From contig VSDK01012328.1 in NCBI GenBank assembly GCA_009767595.1, positions 4,671 through 68,670 on the forward strand: a stretch of 64,000 bases of DNA. Reading direction: 5' to 3'. Each line of letters begins with the position of its first letter. Within the stretch, counting starts at the first letter, position 1. Below are positions 54,880 through 64,000 of the stretch, piece after piece. The DNA is from Symbiodinium kawagutii. Its lineage: Eukaryota > Sar > Dinophyceae > Suessiales > Symbiodiniaceae. The notes under the pieces are model-generated. The model was not told the DNA's origin. It worked only from the letters and a program-made list of their open reading frames with translations, and made no database searches. The translations under genes and the position numbers were made by a program.

Positions 54880-55325
54880 GGCACTGGAGGATAGGAACAG
54901 GGGCCAAGCTAAGCCTTGATCCGGCCCGGAACCGCCTTGCAGGTGGGCCAGCTGCCAGAAAGTGGGCAGCCGAAGAAAACCAGCAGAGGATCAGGTTTTG
55001 GACTCTGAGATGGTTTCTAGATGTTTCTAGTGATCTAGATGGTTAGCCATTCATCAGATTTGATTCTGGGATGGTTTCTAGATGTTTCTAGTGATGATCG
55101 ATCGATGGTCAATTAAGCATGAATCAGATTGACAAATGATGATCATGATGGTAGTGATAATCAGAGGATCAGGTTTGATTCTGATTGCCAATTTGATTAC
55201 TCATTGCCAATGATGATTATTGACAATTTCTAGTTTGATTCTGGGATTTCCAGGTTGCCAGAGCCATTGTCCATAACTGGCGCTGATGATTGGCATAGAG
55301 CTGCTCGGAGCCAGGAGTCTTCCGG
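54880..55325 (+). CDS. possible remnant of a third DUF218-like copy
   Basis: 54880-54960 reads TGAKLSLDPARNRLAGG and AARKWAAEE in one frame, recalling LG..LSPDG...R..AA.LW. After a TTTCCAG acceptor at 55254 another frame reads LPEPLSITGADDWHRAARSQ, recalling LSGAD...SEA. Both matches are short and the first could also be read in another frame, so this is a hint only. No NTIENA or SDFHCPR exon was found downstream. Confidence 0.25.
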
Positions 55326-55384
55326 CCACTGACGGGGGAATGGTGCTTCCAAACCTACAGTGGGCTACCAGGAGTGACCAAATG

Positions 55385-55495
55385 GTGCCATAAGAAGTCA
55401 ACCTTAGGGCCATAAGAAGTCAACCTTAGGGCCATAAGAAGTCAATAAGGGCCACAAGATGTCAAAATAAGGGCCATAAGAAGTCAATCTTAGGT
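55385..55495. repeat. tandem repeat, GCCATAAGAAGTCAA units
   Basis: Five units of 22-28 bp built on GGGCCATAAGAAGTCAACCTTA. The minus strand reads Leu-Thr-Ser-Tyr-Gly-Pro repeats, not considered a protein. Confidence 0.9.
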
Positions 55496-55798
55496 TGATG
55501 TCAATCACTTTTTTGACTTGAAAGTCATTTTCCCGATTTTCGCTGGATTGATGCTTAAAAGTGGAAGAATTGAAAAGGGAATAGGCAATCGGTGATGTTT
55601 TTGTTGAACAGCAACTGATCAGGGAAGAAGTATTTGCAAGTATACGCATCTAAAAATGATGCAGTTATGAAGAATAAGTAAATGAAGCATCCAACAACTG
55701 TGAGGATCATAGCTCAATGTAACCACACTGAGTCGTACTCTCCGGTACCCATTTGGTCGCTGAGGGATACCTCCCCTTCGCTCGCTTGGATTCGTTTG

Positions 55799-55905
55799 GT
55801 AGATGGTTTGATGGACATGTTTTCTATTTTCCCAGTGTTTCCCCAGTATTTATGAAATGGTTGGTTGATTAGCTTTTTTTTGCTTATGGCTGGTTCAACC
55901 ACCCA
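55799..55905. mobile_element. F5 element, diverged
   Basis: GATGGTTTGATGGACATG to GGCTGGTTCAACCACCCATC, with GGTTGGTTGATTAGC in the middle. Confidence 0.55.
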
Positions 55906-55962
55906 TCGCTAGTTCAGTCCCATATGCATATATATAATTCATGTCATATCATATGCCTATAT

Positions 55963-56069
55963 GGTGGTTTCTCAAGCCATAGGGAACCCCATAAAATGGT
56001 TGGTTTACCACTATAAATGACTACTATCAAGGATGATCTGGGGGGCCCCCTATGACTTGAGAAACCACC
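55963..56069. mobile_element. F1 element with ATAT duplication
   Basis: GGTGGTTTCTCAAGCCATAG to CTATGACTTGAGAAACCACC, with ATAT at 55959-55962 and 56070-56073. Both arms carry the CAAGCCATAG variant, so the inverted repeat remained symmetric. Confidence 0.9.
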
Positions 56070-56328
56070 ATATAGTTATACAATTCATGTCGACTCGAAC
56101 GACTGGACAATGCTCATGGTGGTCATGGATGGAGAGAAAATCTTAGGCTTCGGGATCTCCAACTTGGTCAGTTCCTCCTAATGAATGCTGGTGGCTATCG
56201 CCAATAAGAGCATTGCTTAACCATGGTCAAGATACTAACCCTCCTAGTGAATGGTATTCCTATCTTGATGGCTATCGTGCATTGCTCATGGTCAATACAC
56301 TGACTCTCCCATTGAAAGATCTTCAAGC

Positions 56329-56505
56329 TCTACTGTGTTTTTGCCATTGTTTATTTGCGACATATGGGAGCACCTACATCGACACATTCTGGTGATTGAT
56401 GATTCTGTGTGTGACGAGCCGGACCAATTATTGGGCTCGCGCACGCTCCTGCTGGAATTCTTCGCAGCAAAAACCTTGAACAGCAAGGGGCTGCGAATTC
56501 ATTGA
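56329..56505 (+). CDS. possible coding segment, not recognised
   Basis: Open for 58 codons after a TTCAAG acceptor-like site: STVFLPLFICDIWEHLHRHI, then LVIDDSVCDEPDQLLGSR and TLLLEFFAAKTLNSKGLRIH, to TGA. The minus strand is also open. Composition is protein-like, but no motif is recognised. Confidence 0.35.
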   Translation, partial: STVFLPLFICDIWEHLHRHILVIDDSVCDEPDQLLGSRTLLLEFFAAKTLNSKGLRIH

Positions 56506-57419
56506 TGTCTTCCGTACAGTTTCTCCTGGCTTGAAGCATTGTACAGCATCGCTAGAGCGATTGAATCAGCGTCCTGCAAACTCCAACATCAGCAGGAGGC
56601 AAAAAATGTCAGAGTCCGCCACAAGTATGAATCGGTACAGAGTCATTGGGTTTGACAACTGCAACTCAGCAGTCCAAATGAATCACTAGACTGTAGCTTT
56701 AGATAGCTGTAGTGTTAGTGATGTTTGAGCCAGTGCGAGATCTTCTTATTTGTTCGACTCCTGCATGTTTAAGAAGATCTCCAAGGGAATTCACGAGTCC
56801 TATGAAACCTTGGGTAGGTGGAGATGCAACAACTTGACAGGTTGTGGAGCTGCTGGGATGGCGTGGGTATATCAGCCCCCAAAGATCCAGAAATGGCGCT
56901 GTCAGTTCAACCCAAACTTCCCGCCATGTTGGATGTATATCTATATACATTATGCATCACATTACTCGTGAACAGTTCTATTGTTAGCAATGCTTGCTTG
57001 ATATGAATCACAAAGACAACGTATATTAGATGGTGGGGAATCTAATGTTATATCATTCTTGATTCACGCTCAACAATAGAGCAGATCATGGTCATACATA
57101 TACATCTTTTTTGGTCATTGTGCATCATTGTCAGTTTTATTAGGTATAACATCCAGTAGATAACAACAGTAATTTTGACGCTATGGCCAGTTCATTTGTC
57201 AAAAAACATGTGTTTCGATTGTTCACAGAATGAGCTGGTCGCGAAGGGTCAACACATATCATGTTCTCTCTGTTGTTGATCGATGAACTGGCAATAGGGT
57301 TAATAAGTTGATATTAAATTCTATTTTGGTCAATCAATTTTCCAAATATCAGTATCAGCCCATGAGCGGTGATAACTACTGACCCACTTTGAATCACAAG
57401 CATCAACAAATATCGACCC

Positions 57420-57860
57420 TATTAAAATCCCTATGACTTAACAGTTGCAATCTCCATTAATTCCTGGAACTACTTTGGATCCATATGAATTCCAAAAGAC
57501 CGCTAATCCCCATGATCAAGTAGTTGAAACCCTCATAAATTCCTTAAAAATCCTAATCATCTCTATCTAATTTGCATTAATCTAAAATAATTGAATCCCT
57601 TTTAACTCATTGAGATTCCTAAGAATCCCTATTCTCCACCATTAATCCCTATTTCTTCAATATCAAATCTCCCATCGATCCCTGTATGCATCCCTATCAA
57701 AATCCTTGCCAAATAATTAGCCACTTTGAATTCCTGTTAACCACTATTGATTCTTATCAACCAGCAGATTTTAACTACTATTGATTCCCTATAAAACCAC
57801 TTATTTTAACTTCTTATTCCTGTTAGCCACTATTAGCCATTATTAATCCCTATAAAAAAT
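57420..57860. repeat. AATCCCTAT dispersed repeats
   Basis: TTAATCCCTAT and close variants recur about fifteen times, leading into the exon at 57905. Confidence 0.6.
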
Positions 57861-57904
57861 CCACCATTTTTTCTTTCACCCAAGATCCGCTTGTCACCCC
57901 CCAG

Positions 57905-57976
57905 GGCCTCGAAGCTTTGCTCCTGTGGCCCGTGGCGGAAACTGCGGAGGCCTTGGCTGCGGAGCCTTGGCGCGGA
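57905..57976 (+). CDS. exon of an unrecognised gene
   Basis: Acceptor CCCCCCAG|GGC; donor GGCGCGGA|GTCAGT. It reads GLEALLLWPVAETAEALAAE then PWRG. GC-rich with strong GC3 after a 400-bp AT-rich repeat. A later end up to 58003 is possible. Confidence 0.55.
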
Positions 57977-58052
57977 GTCAGTCGCCTGACATGGCGCGAA
58001 TGATGGCTCGAACCGTGGTGAAATGACTCGAAACCACGGTGAATGTGTGGTA

Positions 58053-58259
58053 AAATGATGGTTATCATAGCAATTTGGTTAATGGTTAATAGTAGCGGAT
58101 AACAACTAGCAACTATAGGGGATATACCAGCTATAAATGGCCATGGGTCAATATTAACTAACCAAGAATGGGGGATAATGACCAACCAATAATAAGGCAA
58201 AATGATGGTTTTTAGGGTTTTGACCCGCTGCCAAATGATGGTTTATCATAGTGATTTGG
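58053..58259. mobile_element. F3+F2 composite between 26-bp direct repeats
   Basis: AAATGATGGTTATCATAG...TTTGG occurs at 58053-58078 and again at 58233-58259. Between them lie an F3 piece (58079-58134) and an F2 element (58139-58232) with AAAT on both sides (58135-58138, 58233-58236). Confidence 0.75.
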
Positions 58260-59410
58260 TGTTGTTTGATAATCATGCTCAACGATGTTGACCATAAACC
58301 TTCAAGTGACCGTCAATGCAATCAAGCATGCATAAGCAATTGATTTGACTAGTGGGTAATGGTCAATTGATTAGACATGGTTGATTGAATAATATTTGGC
58401 AACTAATGATCAATCGTTGGTCATCCAATCTATTTTATAGTTATTTATGCATCAAATTAGTATCAAGATTCAACCAACTATAAAACCCAGTACTGATAAC
58501 CAACTATAAATAACCAACCATACTTTATCAAGGCATGATTCAATCAAATAGTTCCAAGTTGATTTGATTAATAACCAACTACTCAACTGCCCTGATCAGC
58601 TTGACGGGAACACTGATCATCAAACAAAGAATTGGAGCTGTTGGTCATGGTAGTTAGTAGGTGGTTTAAGAGGTGGGTTGATAGGTGGTTCATAGTGGTC
58701 AATGGTGGTTCGTAGGTGGTTAACTAGGTGACCAATAGGTGGTGAATAGCTTGTTGCTAGCTTCCATGGTCATTAGCGAGCGATTTTGCCCGCTCCAATC
58801 AAGTGGTCGTCCGGTCACCGAACCTATCAAACCAGTAGTGAGCAGTATGAACCAACAAGTGTTAAACAGCACCAAACAAGTAGTAGACGGCATGAGTTGA
58901 CTATACTGGTTTATAGCTGTATAATCAATACTGGCATGATAGAAAAACATAGAATAGTACGAACTGTTCAAATGATAATTAATACTGATATGTTTTTAAT
59001 GACCAATTTGTTTGACTTTAGGTTAATACTGGTAAATTGTAGTATTGAAACATAAATCGCTTGTTTGAAATATTATCATTTGCCAGTATTGACTCATATT
59101 AAGTCGCTAGTCCTTGTGGACCATTCTTATATACTTCAGTTTGAGTTGTCATTTATGTGCAATGAGTCATTATGTGCAATGAATCATTATTGACCTGTGT
59201 ATTGACCCATGAGATATCATGACTGATCATCAACTTGCAATAACTATAATACTATTATTGACTCACTTGTACCGTTAATATCAAGCATGACTAACCCTGA
59301 CTACCCCTGGCAACCAGTTCTTTTCCTCAGTGCTTCACCAAGGCCAGCCGCTCTCCCTGGTTGGGGTAAGGATGGACAAGCATACACCACAATGCTTACT
59401 GACACTTATT

Positions 59411-59507
59411 TGGCTGGTGGTTTGAAACATGTTGACTTTCCCGGGTAATTATTCACAAATGGTTGGTTGACTAATATTTCTCAAAGGAGTTGAAACCACC
59501 AACCAGT
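59411..59507. mobile_element. F5 element
   Basis: TGGCTGGTGGTTTGAAACAT to GGAGTTGAAACCACCAACCA, with internal GGTTGGTTGACTAATATT. Confidence 0.8.
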
Positions 59508-59722
59508 TTTCGAGTACAAACAAATAGGAAACAAACAATCAGGTAGTGATGAATGACGGTTTGCACTGGCTACTTATGATTCTTCAAGACGGTACAAGAG
59601 GAGACTAAAGTTTTCGGGAATGGGCGGCATGTGCGAAATCATAGCCCACGCTTGCAAGTGTAAGGGTATGTTTTTTTTCTGGCAGAATGATTGATCATCA
59701 GTCATCCGAACTGGTGCCTCAG

Positions 59723-59924
59723 CTATGCCGCCACCCTGCTGGCACAGCAGCACGCGGGTACCGAGCCGCGCGCTCAGGAAACGGACCCGGTGCTCAAGCG
59801 GAAGTTGCAGCGATGGTTTTCAGGCACTGGGGATGCCTGGCAGGGACATCGCGCCATCCTCCCATGGTACACCACTGCCACAGTTGAGACTCGCAACTTG
59901 CTACGGGAAAACTGGCAAATGAAG
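59723..59924 (+). CDS. exon of an unrecognised gene (67 codons)
   Basis: Acceptor TGCCTCAG|CTAT; donor ATGAAG|GTCATG. It reads YAATLLAQQHAGTEPRAQET, DPVLKRKLQRWFSGTGDAWQ, GHRAILPWYTTATVETRNLL and RENWQMK. This is the longest convincing exon of the 3' part. No motif recognised. Confidence 0.6.
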
Positions 59925-60184
59925 GTCATGATGGTTCGATGTCAAGGGTGAATGATGTTCAATATCTCTGCATCAGACATTGATCTATGATTGTTTAGCC
60001 TTACCAGCCATAGTCATGCTAAACTTGTGATTATGAGTCTTACCAGCCAAGGTTTCTATCCTTAAAGATCCCTAAGTTTCCATAGAAATACCTATCTAAT
60101 CAATCTAATCTCTATAAAATCCCATGGTTTCTATAGAAATTCCCCTGTTTTACCAGTCCTGGAAGCCTGTTGTGTTCACCACAG

Positions 60185-60297
60185 GCGCCGCCATGCAGCT
60201 GCCATGGCCGGCCCCACGGGAGGTGACCAAAGCCAGCTACCCTACGCTGCGCAGCTACGGGGCCTGGCTGGAAAGGCGCAGAAGTCCGAGGCGGGGC
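60185..60297 (+). CDS. exon of an unrecognised gene
   Basis: Acceptor CACCACAG|GCGCC. It reads AAMQLPWPAPREVTKASYPT then LRSYGAWLERRRSPRRG. Donor uncertain (GC sites near 60276 and 60297). GC-rich island between AT-rich repeats. Confidence 0.5.
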
Positions 60298-60315
60298 CTG
60301 GAATTACTTAATGAT

Positions 60316-60880
60316 TTGTATTTAGGTATATAATGATTAATAATAATCATCATCAATTAACATGATGTTGATTGATATTATTTAGGTATAATTACTTATT
60401 GATTACTGAATGATGATTAATTAGTAACTACATAATTAGTAATATGATCATCAATTGATAATTACAATCATTGATGATTACTTAATTACTATCATGATAA
60501 TTATCAACTAATTGATGATCAATTATCATTATTAGTTGGTTAATTATCAATCATTACCTGAAGAATTATTTAGTTATAATTGATTAAACCATCATTAAGT
60601 AATCACTATTAACTATCATTAATTAATATCTTAATTATGACTATTATTTACTGATGGTTTCAATATATATATATAACTGATAAATATAACTGATTATTGA
60701 GTTATATATGATTAAACCATCATTAATTATGATAATTATGATAATATATAATTGATAATGATGATGAAACCATCATTAATTATGAACAAAATAATCATCA
60801 TTAAGAATAAAAGATATGATAATTATGATGATAAGTATGATAATTATGACATACAATTGAATTATAGTTTTCATAAAAGC
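60316..60880. repeat. AT-rich TAATTATCATTAATTAATC tract
   Basis: About 560 bp of TAATTA, GATGATAATTATGA and TATATATAT words. It is the most AT-rich block of the window and contains no coding signal. Confidence 0.8.
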
Positions 60881-60992
60881 AAATTAATCATCTGGTTTTT
60901 TCAGGATTGATTTGGCTTCTTAATGAATCCAGGATTGAGGATTAATCCCGAAACAAAGAATTGCACTACCCAAATAATTGTGTTTTTGTTCT

Positions 60993-61076
60993 CAACATGA
61001 AGGACCCCCAAAAATGGTTGGCTAGAAAAAAATACTATTGGATGATTTGGGGGGTACCCCTATTTTGAGAAACATT
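60993..61076. mobile_element. F1 element, 5' end lost
   Basis: Starts within GGACCCCCAAAAATGGTTGG and ends GGGTACCCCTATTTTGAGAAAC. Confidence 0.65.
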
Positions 61077-61896
61077 CATTTGTGCAGAGGAAATGAAACA
61101 AAAATGTTTTATGTTTCTTTGTGATCCGTTTTTTTTCCTCGGAGGTTTGTTGATATATTCCATTTCTTTTGTCGGATGTTGTTGATGAGTATGTTTTCGG
61201 ATGTGTCTTTTGTTTCAGATGTGTTTTTTTTGCTTGTGTGTGTTTTGTTTAATCATGCACAGTGGTGAAATAAGTGGTTAATTCAATGGTTCATAGTGGT
61301 TTCTGGGATAGCCAATGGGGTTAGTAGTGGTTAGGGGATAATGACATAGCCAATAGCTACTGAGAGGGGATAACAGCCCACAATCCTGGGTTGTTGACCA
61401 ATGGCCATGGATAAGAGTGGTAAGAATCGTCAGGATACCCGGCACCCCACCACATCCCACGCAGCAGAGCATCCAAAACGTGTCCAAGTGCCAAGAACTC
61501 TATATCGGGTTGCATCAAAGATGCGTGTATCTTGTCAATGAAATGTACACGACATTGCACGACTATATACATTCGGTTTGACCAGTTGGCTCAGACAGTT
61601 CGATCGTGATGCTTCGTATAACAATGGTCAGAGACAACGCGCAGTATCACCATGTAAAATTATTCTCAGTGATCAAATCTGTCATGATTGGCACCTATAT
61701 TTGTGCCAGTATAGTGTTTCAACAAGTGTTTCATCTGCCACATCAACTACCCTTGTTCTGGTCATGTTGCTATGTTCAACTACCCTTGTTTCAACTTGTT
61801 GATTCATTAACGACCCATGAAACGCCAGGGTAGTTGATGCTCGCTGATCAGACAGGGCCAGCTGCAGGGTCCTGCGGGGTCCTGCCCTGGTCCCAG

Positions 61897-61976
61897 GTTT
61901 GCCGAGCACGTTTGTGTCACTTCGAGCGCTTTTGGCACCGCCCCGGGGTGGAGGACCTCGTAGCCAAGGAATCTGG
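61897..61976 (+). CDS. exon of an unrecognised gene
   Basis: Near-ideal borders: GGTCCCAG|GTT and TCTGG|GTGACC. It reads VCRARLCHFERFWHRPGVED then LVAKES(G). Strong GC3. Confidence 0.6.
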
Positions 61977-62691
61977 GTGACCTTGGTGAGTGGTTGTAGG
62001 TGATGTCACCCAGGCTTGGACGAGGTCACCAGGGCTGTAGATGCGATGCAAACAAGGCCCAGTAGTGGCCGAGTAGTGGCCGAGTGGTAGATCCGAATAT
62101 TGGTAGATCCGAACAAAAAAGGCCCAGTAGTGGTAGATCCTATTGGTGTCAGCTGGTGCTGGTTCAACTGCTGGTTATGAAGACATGGATCTCCCATTGG
62201 GCTTGATGTCAGTAGTCTGTAACCAGGGGTGGAACCAGGGTTGACAATCAGGCTGTGCCAACGGTCGTCATCGCTGGTAGCCTTCAATGCTGGTTTGGGA
62301 CGTGGATGTCACCACCGCTGTGGTCACAAATCGCCTCATCAAATGATTCCCCGACTGTTCAGCCATGTTCCAAAATGTCATTTTCTATGTCTAACCTAAA
62401 CTTTGGAATGAGTTATTGAACCATTGGAACTAATCATGTATGGGTTGATGATTTTTTCCAAGTTTTTCATGGAATAATCAATGAATGTAGACATGTTTTT
62501 CAATCACAGTCATCAACCATAGGCCACCATCAATTCAGATCAAAATTATCCAAGCGACTCAACATGTGGGTTAATTATCGTCATGAGGGATTCCATCTCC
62601 ACCTTTGCTTCGCAAGCTCCAGCTCCCAAATGGTCTACATGGAAATGTTTGTCCACCACAGGTAAGCATCAACCATTCGCGAAGCATATGG

Positions 62692-62730
62692 TGGTTTCTC
62701 AAAGTAGGGGTACCCCCAGTTATGTTCCTG
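62692..62730. mobile_element. F1 5' fragment
   Basis: GGTGGTTTCTCAAAGTAGGGG followed by TACCCCC; the 3' half is absent. A 3' fragment of F1 (GGGTACCCAAGC... TTAAGAAACCACC) lies near 63838-63893. Confidence 0.6.
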
Positions 62731-63091
62731 TGTCCTATGCAATTAACAAACCATTTAATATGAATAAATGCAATAGTTCAACTTTTACGAATCATTGCAA
62801 ACTAATTCACCGTTCAATTAAACTCTGTAGTTAACCTGTAATTATATGAAACTACAATGTAATTGGCCATTATTAATCAACCATTGATATAACCATCATG
62901 CAATCATTTATTGATATATCACCATCCTTTAGATTAATTAACCATTATCATTAAGTTAATCATAATAGAAAGGGGGTTCATAGTTTCAAAACATATGATA
63001 TCTATAATCATCAACCATTATGATCAATTTTGGGAACCTTTTGTCATCCACAACTTTTGGGGTTCCCAAAGCTTGCGACTCATCGGTGCAG

Positions 63092-63185
63092 GACCTGGAA
63101 CCAGCCGAGGAAGTGGCACAGGTACACCGCGCAGCGAGCGCGGCCGCGCCGCCAAGCGCATTTTCCTGGCACCTTGGCTTGGCAC
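63092..63185 (+). CDS. exon of an unrecognised gene
   Basis: Acceptor GGTGCAG|GAC. It reads DLEPAEEVAQVHRAASAAAP then PSAFSWHLG. A GTACAC donor at 63122 would shorten it to DLEPAEEVAQ. A second frame (TPRSERGRAAKRIFLAPW) is open too. Confidence 0.45.
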
Positions 63186-63927
63186 GTCGCAGGGTTCTCC
63201 GTGGATTCCATGGTTGGTTAGGGTCATCATAGTGTTTTGTTAAGGTTGGTTTCCTTGCAGTTTTGGTTGTACCAATATCAGCCAGGTAGAGTTGATCATC
63301 ATAGCCAACTGGTAGAACAGCATGTCTATTGTAGAACATATAATGGCTATGCACGATAGAATCAACTAGTATTCCAATTTGTCGGAATCATGGAAGATTG
63401 TTGGTTAGTTTTATCCCACTCACCTTGGCCGGCTCGGTTGTACCTGAATTCCCATGAACTGACTTTAGTACACAACTAATGGTTGGGGAGCTAGATCTCC
63501 CAGAAACCGTTGATGGGATACAATCTACAGGACAGCTTTGTAATTGGTGGTTACAACAAGGGTGTTAGAAACGAAGATTTTCTCATCAACCCAGTGACAG
63601 AGTGACCAAAACTTTTTGTACACTATGGATGATTCTTTATTGCATGGTTATCATATTGATGATTTGTCCTGACTTATCAGCCAGAATTGCCAAGTATGAC
63701 CAGTGTTTCACCAATGATTCATGTTTACATCCTCACATTATTGATGACTAGCACCCAATCATGGTCAGGTGTTGCTCCAAATACCGCAACATCATCCAGC
63801 TCATAAACCTTTTGCAGCAAAAAACATCAAAAACTCAGCATTTTGGGCGGGTACCCAAGCTGGTTACGGCTTAAGAAACCACCACCTCCGGAGGGTCACC
63901 ACCGGGCCCAGCGTTTCGCGCCCCCAG

Positions 63928-64000
63928 GAGCCATCGCAACCTGAGCGACGTGCTGGAGCCCGGCGCGCCCGTGCGCGTGATGCTGAGAGGCGGGCCCCGT
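63928..64000 (+). CDS. exon cut by the window end
   Basis: Acceptor GCCCCCAG|GAGC, preceded by an F1 fragment. It reads SHRNLSDVLEPGAPVRVMLR then GGPR, open to the last base. Very GC-rich. Its family cannot be told from 24 residues. Confidence 0.5.

Noticed and set aside
1-64000. tRNA, rRNA, CRISPR array, bacterial operons, spliced-leader relics
   Set aside because: I looked for GGTTCGA-type tRNA arms, regularly spaced repeats with unique spacers, ribosome-binding-site-led frames and the conserved dinoflagellate leader 3' part (TTTTGGCTCAAG) and saw none. Reading by eye can miss single diverged copies.

Overview
This window looks like nuclear DNA of a dinoflagellate, most plausibly a suessialean or Symbiodiniaceae-like species. 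That is inference from several signs taken together. All recognisable genes lie on the + strand. Coding DNA occurs only as short GC-rich islands of 26-200 nt inside kilobase-long AT-richer introns. Acceptors read AG|G, and donors are a mixture of GT, GC and GA, which is established for dinoflagellates. Two related genes stand in tandem. I see no bacterial operons, rRNA, tRNA, CRISPR array or spliced-leader sequence. The long open frames in simple repeats are not genes.

Layout. 0.4-2.6 kb holds minus-strand open fragments with repeated Cys-Pro-x-Cys-Pro motifs, of unknown family. 3.9-10.9 kb holds eight or more exon-like islands on + that I cannot assign; they may be the 5' part of the next gene or another gene. 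12.0-24.5 kb is a U2SURP/SR140-like splicing-factor gene. Its CID domain can be reassembled from seven small exons, using GC and GA donors, and aligns well with the known family. A 497-base assembly gap (16405-16901) lies in one of its introns.

24.97-35.14 kb (copy A) and 38.05-51.99 kb (copy B) are two head-to-tail genes for DUF218/YdcF-like proteins of about 210 residues. I joined their exons by comparing the copies with each other and with the DUF218 motifs (LG...DG, SGAD...[19 protein letters not shown]). The reading frame holds across every join, except that a short linker between exons e and f is unresolved. The copies differ in intron number and position, and at shared introns they often use different donor dinucleotides.

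54-64 kb holds further + strand exons (57905, 59723, 60185, 61897, 63092, 63928) of one or more genes I do not recognise. The last runs off the window.

Introns and spacers are filled with short non-autonomous inverted-repeat elements, called here F1 (termini GGTGGTTTCTCAAAAT), F2 (GGCTATGGGTCAA), F3 (F2-associated), F4 (TGGCAATGGAAA) and F5 (GGTTGGTGGTTT). F1 and F2 leave 4-bp AT-rich target duplications, and one F2 copy is nested cleanly in an F1 copy. There are also many microsatellites and diffuse AACCATCA-type low-complexity DNA. The paired DUF218 genes act as a natural comparison for intron gain, element insertion and donor drift; this is the most interesting content of the window.
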